Shown here one piece after another: positions 1 through 4,457 of a DNA stretch of 8,042 nucleotides. The stretch is from a bacterium. Lineage in GTDB: Bacteria; Desulfobacterota; GWC2-55-46; S146-80; JALXFI01. The notes under the pieces were generated by a model. That model was not told where the DNA came from. It did not search any database and saw only the letters and a list, made by a program, of their open reading frames with translations. The DNA lies in contig JALXFI010000072.1 in assembly GCA_027069035.1 (NCBI GenBank), positions 1 through 8,042 on the forward strand. The letters are read 5' to 3'. Each line of letters opens with the position of its first letter. Positions within the stretch are counted from its first letter, which is position 1. The translations under genes were made by a program, and so were the position numbers.

Positions 1-93
1 TTTAATAACTTTGTTATCCTGATAAAATATAGGACATTACAGATGACCTATGAAAAACCTGACCTTGACGGCATAAAGGAGAGCTTTCTGTAA
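1..93 (+). CDS. C-terminal end of an unidentified protein (5' end outside window)
   Basis: Frame 1 is open from the first base to a TAA at 91-93 and gives 30 residues beginning FNNFVILIKYRTLQ and ending DGIKESFL. The TAA shares its last base with the ATG of the following TPR gene (TAATG), a usual sign of translational coupling, so I take this as the true end of an upstream gene in the same operon rather than a chance frame. A hydrophobic patch followed by basic and then mixed charged residues would fit a C-terminal tail of a membrane-associated or glycosyltransferase-like enzyme, but 30 residues do not allow a family assignment. Confidence 0.6.
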   Translation, partial: FNNFVILIKYRTLQMTYEKPDLDGIKESFL

Positions 94-1073
94 TGAATGG
101 TTCTGTTACTAAATTTCAACTAAAAAGGGGATTGGCTTGGGGTAGGGGAGGTTTTTGTTTTAATTGTATTTTTGCAGCTATTGCAGTTTTGTTATCCTTT
201 TTTACCTATCAGAGAAATCTGGTATGGGAAGATGGACAGACCTTGTGTGAAGATGTTGTTTCAAAATCCCCAAATAAGGCAAGACCATATGTTAATCTTG
301 GTTATGCCTATAATGAAAAAGGAGAGTTTGATAAAGCGCTTGAACTGTATAAGAAGGCGTTGGTTTTAAAACCCGACTACCCATTAGCCTACAATAACCT
401 TGGATGGGTCTACTATAAGAAAAGAAAGTTTGATAAGGCGCTTGAATTGTATAAAAGGGCGTTGATTTTAAAGTCTGACTATTCGGAAGCTTACAACAAT
501 ATGGGGCTTGCTTACTATGACAGGAAAGATATTGAAAAGGCAATAGCAAGCTATAATAAAGCATTATCGTTTAAACCAGATTTGCCGGACGCTCAATATA
601 ATTTGGGCATTGCCTATCAGAACAAAGGGCTGTTTGATCTGGCAATCAGGCACTACAGACGATTTTTAAGTATACAGCCTGATGGTTATAAGGCACACAA
701 TAATCTGGGCGCTATTTATTATGATAAGGGTTTATTGGATCTTGCGATCAGGCATTATAAAAAGGCTCTGAAAATAAAACCCGATGGTTATATGACATAC
801 TATAATCTTGGCCTTACTTACTATCAAAAAGGCTCTATTGACAAATCCATACTATCTTACAAGAATGCTTTGAAGTTTTCAGTTGATTTGGTTGATAAAA
901 ACTATATTAGCGATATCTATGCTGTTCTTGGTAATGCTTATGCAAAAAAAGGGTTTTTGCAAGATGCAATGAAGAATTATAAAATGGCTTTGAGTTTGAA
1001 CCCGGAAAATACAATTTCTCTTCAAAACATGCAGATTATTAAAGAAATAAATAATAAAAAAAACTTTAAATAA
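93..1073 (+). CDS. Membrane-anchored tetratricopeptide repeat (TPR) protein
   Basis: The 326-residue product has a basic N-terminus (residues 1-20), one hydrophobic helix (about 21-38) and seven TPRs of 34 residues (about 64-97, 98-131, 132-165, 166-199, 200-233, 234-267 and, after a short insert, 274-307). The repeats show the usual pattern: NLG near the start of helix A, Y or G in the turn, A and Y in helix B, and P at the end, as in AYNNLGWVYYKKRKFDKALE. TPR arrays bind other proteins, so a scaffold role is likely. Residues 38-66 (TYQRNLVWED..., then SPNKARPY) match from memory the junction between the last membrane helix and the TPR array in large polytopic TPR membrane proteins (TMTC/DUF1736-like, bacterial glycosyltransferase-39-like). 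This protein may therefore be a shortened form that lost the multi-helix N-terminal half. The start overlaps the upstream stop by one base, and an AAAGGAG lies 11 bases before the ATG. The gene is AT-rich compared with the - strand genes. The partner or pathway is unknown. Confidence 0.85.
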   Translation: MNGSVTKFQLKRGLAWGRGGFCFNCIFAAIAVLLSFFTYQRNLVWEDGQTLCEDVVSKSPNKARPYVNLGYAYNEKGEFDKALELYKKALVLKPDYPLAYNNLGWVYYKKRKFDKALELYKRALILKSDYSEAYNNMGLAYYDRKDIEKAIASYNKALSFKPDLPDAQYNLGIAYQNKGLFDLAIRHYRRFLSIQPDGYKAHNNLGAIYYDKGLLDLAIRHYKKALKIKPDGYMTYYNLGLTYYQKGSIDKSILSYKNALKFSVDLVDKNYISDIYAVLGNAYAKKGFLQDAMKNYKMALSLNPENTISLQNMQIIKEINNKKNFK

Positions 1074-1092
1074 TCCAAAAGGTTCTTCTAAG

Positions 1093-1268
1093 ACCCAAAA
1101 ACAGAGATAGGTTTTTGGGCAAATTGGCAAGACGCTTTAAATGCAAGGCCGCAGGCGATTTTTCTTTTGAGGCGTACATAACCGGTACGGTGAGAAAAAA
1201 AATCGCCGAGAACACAGCAGTTAAAGATATATTGCCAATTTCAAGTCCCACTATCGTGGGATTTGGGT
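1093..1268. repeat. 176-bp nested palindromic element with arm hairpins
   Basis: All pairs share one symmetry axis near 1180.5 (left plus right coordinate is 2361 or 2362). From outside in: ACCCAAA 1093-1099 with TTTGGGT 1262-1268; GATAG 1106-1110 with CTATC 1251-1255; AAATTGGCAA 1121-1130 with TTGCCAATTT 1232-1241; CTTTAA 1135-1140 with TTAAAG 1221-1226; GGCGATTTTT 1154-1163 with AAAAATCGCC 1198-1207; and CGTAC 1173-1177 with GTACG 1185-1189 around a 7-base loop. Each outer flank can also fold on itself: a perfect 9-bp stem 1094-1102/1111-1119 on the left and a perfect 6-bp stem 1246-1251/1256-1261 on the right. It lies between two convergent genes, so it may work as a bidirectional transcript end or be a MITE-like mobile repeat. 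AAG flanks both outer ends (1090-1092 and 1269-1271), possibly a very short target duplication, though that could be chance. Only one copy is in the window. Confidence 0.8.
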
Positions 1269-1345
1269 AAGAGCAGGTCGCCCATCTTTTCCTCTATCCT
1301 GTCCGGACCCTCACCATGTTCCATTCTTCCAATAGCCTCTTCCAT
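1241..1345 (-). pseudogene. Probable C-terminal remnant of a small gene, running into the palindrome
   Basis: From ATG 1345-1343 to TGA 1243-1241 the - strand encodes 34 residues, starting MEEAIGRMEHGEGPDRIEEK and followed by MGDLL. The frame stays open a little further upstream (SLLKLGSQ just before the ATG) until a TAA near 1381-1383. The charged, helical, Glu-rich text looks like real protein, not translated noise. From memory it resembles the acidic C-terminal tail (RMEAGEDPEKIEEEMGDLL style) of small zinc-ribbon proteins, perhaps FmdB-type. This is a weak recollection and could be wrong. No zinc ribbon or ribosome binding site precedes it. The last codons (SHDSGT) lie inside the right arm of the palindrome, suggesting that the element's insertion or a deletion clipped the gene. 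A short functional ORF is the alternative. Confidence 0.4.
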
Positions 1346-1425
1346 TTGAGACCCTAACTTTAATAATGAAAAATTCCCTTATCTATATCTATATATTCCG
1401 AAGTTTGGAGTAAAGTTTAAGGCTA

Positions 1426-3261
1426 TTATTCACACATAGAGATATCAAACAATTCTCCCTCCCACTTACAGAGATTACTATACGGTGGTATCATGGAAGT
1501 ATTCAGGCCTTTGTTCTTTTCATACGCAAGGGCAAGTATGCCGCTTATATATGCGGATGAGAAAGATGTCCCACTGAGGAAATTATATTTATTGTTTGGA
1601 AATGTGGTAAGAATATTTACGGCAGGGGCGTTTACGGATGCCTTTTCTGTTACCTCAGGGTTGGGATAGGGTTTTTCTCTTTCATCAAGACCTCCGACAG
1701 ATATTACCCCTTGATATGATGACGGAAACACCGGTTTGCGAAGTGATTTAGTATTGCCGGCAGGTGCGATAAGTATCATCCCCTGCCCGATTGCCCTGTC
1801 GATAAGCAGTTTTAAGAGTTTATCCTCACCTCCGCCAAGACTCATATTCACAATTTGAACCTTAGCTACGATTGCGGCATTAATGGCCTTTGAAAGACTA
1901 TCTGAAAAACACTCGCCCATAGGGCTGTCTTCAGATACCTGTCTACAAGCCCTGAAGGTAAACAGGTCTGCTTCAGGCGCAACACCCTCTATGCCGCTGC
2001 CATTGATACGTGCGCCGATAATACCCGCCACTGCCGTGCCGTGTATTTCGGCTTTATAGTCCTCCCCCTTTACAAAATTTTTAAATAAGATGACCCCATC
2101 CTTAAGGTCTTTATGCCAAATGTCCACCCCCGTATCGATTATGCCGACTCTTATATCCCTGCCCCTATAAGTTGAGTGAAGCATGTCTATCTTGAGTATA
2201 TCATTGCCATATTGTCGACTTCTCAAGGGGTCTGCCAATGTTTTAAAGATAAAGTTCGGCTGAGTGATGAGAGCTATGCCTTCCCTTTCTATCTCCCTTA
2301 TTGTCTGCAAAAAAGCCGCCTTATCAACGGCCTTAAAAACTATCACCCTTAGTCCGATAGAAGAGAGCGTATAGTCGTCAAGGATGGTCAATCCGTATTT
2401 TTTTGTTAGCTTATCTAAATAACCCTGAGTAATATCGGCAGGCTTAAAAACGGTGATTATCTCCCCTGGAACAAAGTTTTTCTCTCTTTTGGACATTTCT
2501 GCCGGCAGCACAAAATATTTAAGAGGCAAAGGCTTTACACTGGTCGCCGGTTTTGTAACAACAAATCTTATCCTGTGTATACCGGGTTCCGATACAGGTA
2601 TTGAGGGCAGATCAGGCGTCTCGACGGTTAAGACCTTTACATGAACAAAAGATTTATTTATCCGGGAAAGTATCTTGCCATCCACTTCCCAGTAACCATT
2701 AAATGCTCCTGAACCTTCAAACATGATATCCGCATAAGCCTTCGGATGATACGAGTCCTCATTAATAGTAAGCTCTTTCTTCCTGCCTTTAAAATAGAGG
2801 TCAACACCCTTTATCAGAAGACCTGCCAAGGTTATGTGTATATCGACATCGGCGCTTAAGACCCTGTTGCTCCCGATAAAGAAATCCCTTTTATATGAAA
2901 GTCTTTTAAAACCTTTCTTTAGCGCCATATCGATAACCTCTGCCGTAATGGTTGCAGACTCTGAGACAGCGCCTTTATTATTTACGATATTTACACTAAG
3001 CGGGGTACTATCTTCCCCGATCAACTCACTGCCGGCAAAAAAACTCCCCTTTGGCGAACTCAGCGCACCTGCACCAACCGGCAAATCACTGAACGTGTAT
3101 GTAATTGCAAGGGCGCTGTCCCTGCCGCTTAGCACGGAAAACGATGATGGCGCTGCGGTGACCGCAGGCGATAGAGGTTGAGCTTGAGAGAATGCCTTAA
3201 AAGGATAAAAAACAAACGGCACCGCAAATATCAATATAAAAAATCTAAAAAATGACTTCAT
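1426..3261 (-). CDS. Secreted subtilisin-like serine protease (peptidase family S8)
   Basis: The 611-residue product starts with a signal peptide (about 1-26, hydrophobic core FFILIFAVPFVFYPF), so it acts in the periplasm or outside the cell. The catalytic domain (about 345-590) has the complete triad: Asp376 in VGIIDTGVD, His407 in IHGTAVAG and Ser566 in SGTSFSS. It also has the oxyanion Asn503 in APAGN, and SLGGG at 474-478. The spacings (31 residues D to H, 159 H to S) are close to those of subtilisin (32 and 157). Before it lies a propeptide-like module (about 264-339, starting VPGEIITVFKP) of the kind that folds and inhibits S8 proteases until cleaved. Residues 27-147 form an unrecognised beta-rich region. 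Residues 152-253 (with GYWEVD and YFVLP) are homologous to a module in the beta-barrel protein encoded upstream. ATG at 3261 overlaps the anti-sigma stop by one base (TGATG) and follows a good AAAGGAGA site. As last gene of a sigma/anti-sigma operon it is likely co-expressed with them. The substrate is unknown. Confidence 0.95.
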   Translation of the reverse strand: MKSFFRFFILIFAVPFVFYPFKAFSQAQPLSPAVTAAPSSFSVLSGRDSALAITYTFSDLPVGAGALSSPKGSFFAGSELIGEDSTPLSVNIVNNKGAVSESATITAEVIDMALKKGFKRLSYKRDFFIGSNRVLSADVDIHITLAGLLIKGVDLYFKGRKKELTINEDSYHPKAYADIMFEGSGAFNGYWEVDGKILSRINKSFVHVKVLTVETPDLPSIPVSEPGIHRIRFVVTKPATSVKPLPLKYFVLPAEMSKREKNFVPGEIITVFKPADITQGYLDKLTKKYGLTILDDYTLSSIGLRVIVFKAVDKAAFLQTIREIEREGIALITQPNFIFKTLADPLRSRQYGNDILKIDMLHSTYRGRDIRVGIIDTGVDIWHKDLKDGVILFKNFVKGEDYKAEIHGTAVAGIIGARINGSGIEGVAPEADLFTFRACRQVSEDSPMGECFSDSLSKAINAAIVAKVQIVNMSLGGGEDKLLKLLIDRAIGQGMILIAPAGNTKSLRKPVFPSSYQGVISVGGLDEREKPYPNPEVTEKASVNAPAVNILTTFPNNKYNFLSGTSFSSAYISGILALAYEKNKGLNTSMIPPYSNLCKWEGELFDISMCE

Positions 3262-3899
3262 CAGTATCTCCTTTCAGCAAGGATGACAATACCACTTTCC
3301 CTTAGCCTCTTCAATACATCCTCCGTTTTGTCTCCTTGCTTTATGGCGATAATATAGAGACCGGAGGCATGCGGCCCGTCAATTATCCTGGCGTCGAGTG
3401 AAAGCAGCGCTTTCCTGATATCTTCTTCCGAAGCATCCCCTCTAAAGACAACATTTATCTTTATAATATCTCCTTTTGTCTCTTCTCTTATCCCTGATTC
3501 ACTCAGCGTTGTAAGCTTTTTGTTCTGGTTTGTTATGTAAATACCGGCAGCAACAATAATAACCAGTTGAACAGCGATAACCGCAAGGCTAAAGGCAGGC
3601 GAAGGGTTCAGCGCTGCAAACCACAGTTTTAATCTTTTAAAGACCGCATCTTCTCTCTCCTTACGTATCCTACCCTTTATCCTGCGGTAGAGATCATCCG
3701 ATGGCTGAGGCATGGTATCATCCGCCAGTTTAAATGCGCCGTATATCTCTTCCCATTCCTTAAGTTCCTTTCTCAGCCCCTCATCCTCAATAAGCGCCTT
3801 TTTTACCTCTTCCTGCTCTTTAATAGAGAGTTCCCCTTTTACATAGTAGGGGATAAGCTCTCTGATAGATCTGTCATCTGTCTTTTTATAAGACATCAT
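3261..3899 (-). CDS. Membrane-anchored anti-sigma factor, zinc-less, with propeptide-like periplasmic domain
   Basis: The 212-residue protein (counted from ATG 3899) has three parts. A cytoplasmic helical domain (about 9-50, with IPYYVKGELS and ALIEDEGLRKELKEW) matches the layout of anti-sigma domains that clamp ECF sigma factors, but the usual H-x3-C-x2-C zinc ligands are absent and the protein has no cysteine. One transmembrane helix follows (about 102-123, SLAVIAVQLVIIVAAG). A periplasmic domain (about 143-212) runs from GDIIKINVVF through DGPHASGLYIIAI to ESGIVILAERRY, in a beta-alpha-beta-beta-alpha-beta order like that of the neighbouring protease's propeptide. The gene overlaps the sigma gene by 14 bases and the protease by one. 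ATG 3899 is preferred because GGGAG lies nine bases upstream; ATG 3896 is possible, while TTG 3908 sits directly against the GGGAG and is unlikely. Role inferred: it holds the sigma factor at the inner membrane and releases it on an envelope signal. Confidence 0.85.
   Translation of the reverse strand: MMSYKKTDDRSIRELIPYYVKGELSIKEQEEVKKALIEDEGLRKELKEWEEIYGAFKLADDTMPQPSDDLYRRIKGRIRKEREDAVFKRLKLWFAALNPSPAFSLAVIAVQLVIIVAAGIYITNQNKKLTTLSESGIREETKGDIIKINVVFRGDASEEDIRKALLSLDARIIDGPHASGLYIIAIKQGDKTEDVLKRLRESGIVILAERRY
3267..3274 (-). promoter_or_regulatory. Ribosome binding site of the subtilase gene
   Basis: AAAGGAGA on the - strand lies inside the last codons of the anti-sigma gene, with six bases between AGGAG and the ATG at 3261. 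It supports this start and, with the TGATG overlap, suggests that protease and anti-sigma are made together. Confidence 0.7.
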
Positions 3900-4428
3900 C
3901 CTTTTCAACTCCCATATTTTTAAGGATGTTCTTTAGTTCCTTCTTTGCATGGAATACCCTTGTTTTAACAGTATTTACAGACACCCCGACAATCTTTGAG
4001 ATATCTTCATACTTAAAACCCTTAAAAAATACAAGTTCGATGACCTCTCTTTGTTTGAGTGAAAGTCTATCGATAGCGAGTTTTATCAATTCCGTCCTTT
4101 CATAATCCCTGAATTCTTGCAGTCCGGCAGGGATTTGACCGCTCAATTTATCTATGTTCAATTCAGGCTTCTTCTTTCTGAACATATTCATTGCAAGATT
4201 TCTGGCAATGCCGATAACCCAGGTAGAGACCTGCGCCTCTCCACGAAACCTTTTTGCCGACCGCCAGACCTCGGTATATGTTTCTACAAGCAAATCCTCC
4301 GTCATCTCTTTACTCCCTGTCATCCGGTAAAGGTAACGAAAGACCTTTCCGTAAGACATCTCATAGAGCCTTTGAAAGGCCGCTTCGTCCCCTGCCGAGA
4401 CTTTTGTTAAAAGTTCGTTCTCTAACAT
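3886..4428 (-). CDS. ECF-type RNA polymerase sigma factor (RpoE/SigW-like)
   Basis: The 180-residue product has the two domains of sigma-70 ECF factors. Region 2 (about 15-84) includes AFQRLYEMSYGKVFRYL, the EDLLVETYTEVW motif and the STWVIGIARNLAMN segment that contacts the -10 element. Region 4 (about 114-168) includes LSLKQREVIELVFFKGFKYE and the helix-turn-helix DISKIVGVSVNTVKTRVFHA that reads the -35 element. The length is normal for the family and both regions look intact. It is followed directly by its presumed anti-sigma gene (14-base overlap). A TAA is in frame immediately before ATG 4428, so translation cannot start further upstream, yet no Shine-Dalgarno-like sequence is visible before this ATG. 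Its position in the middle of a run of same-strand genes would allow autoregulation from a promoter upstream of the beta-barrel gene or inside it, but I could not identify one. Confidence 0.95.
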   Translation of the reverse strand: MLENELLTKVSAGDEAAFQRLYEMSYGKVFRYLYRMTGSKEMTEDLLVETYTEVWRSAKRFRGEAQVSTWVIGIARNLAMNMFRKKKPELNIDKLSGQIPAGLQEFRDYERTELIKLAIDRLSLKQREVIELVFFKGFKYEDISKIVGVSVNTVKTRVFHAKKELKNILKNMGVEKDDVL

Positions 4429-4457
4429 TTAGTGGCATGTAAGGAAAAAAATGTTCA

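Noticed and set aside
1094..1119. Hairpin CCCAAAAAC/GTTTTTGGG as a rho-independent terminator of the TPR gene
   Set aside because: The stem is AT-rich and no T-run follows on either strand. It fits better as part of the palindrome, though it may still slow transcription.
1066..1251. - strand open frame of 61 codons starting at GTG 1251
   Set aside because: It is simply the translation of the palindromic repeat (hydrophobic text then KEKSPAALHLKRLANL); similar frames appear wherever such repeats occur. No ribosome binding site and it crosses the TPR gene end.
1374..1400. TCTATATCTATATAT stretch as a promoter or tandem repeat
   Set aside because: Only two and a half copies of a 6-base unit in an AT-rich gap between convergent gene ends; no downstream gene to drive.
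3900..3908. TTG 3908 as start of the anti-sigma gene
   Set aside because: The GGGAG motif lies directly against this TTG, leaving no spacer; ATG 3899 has a usable nine-base spacing.
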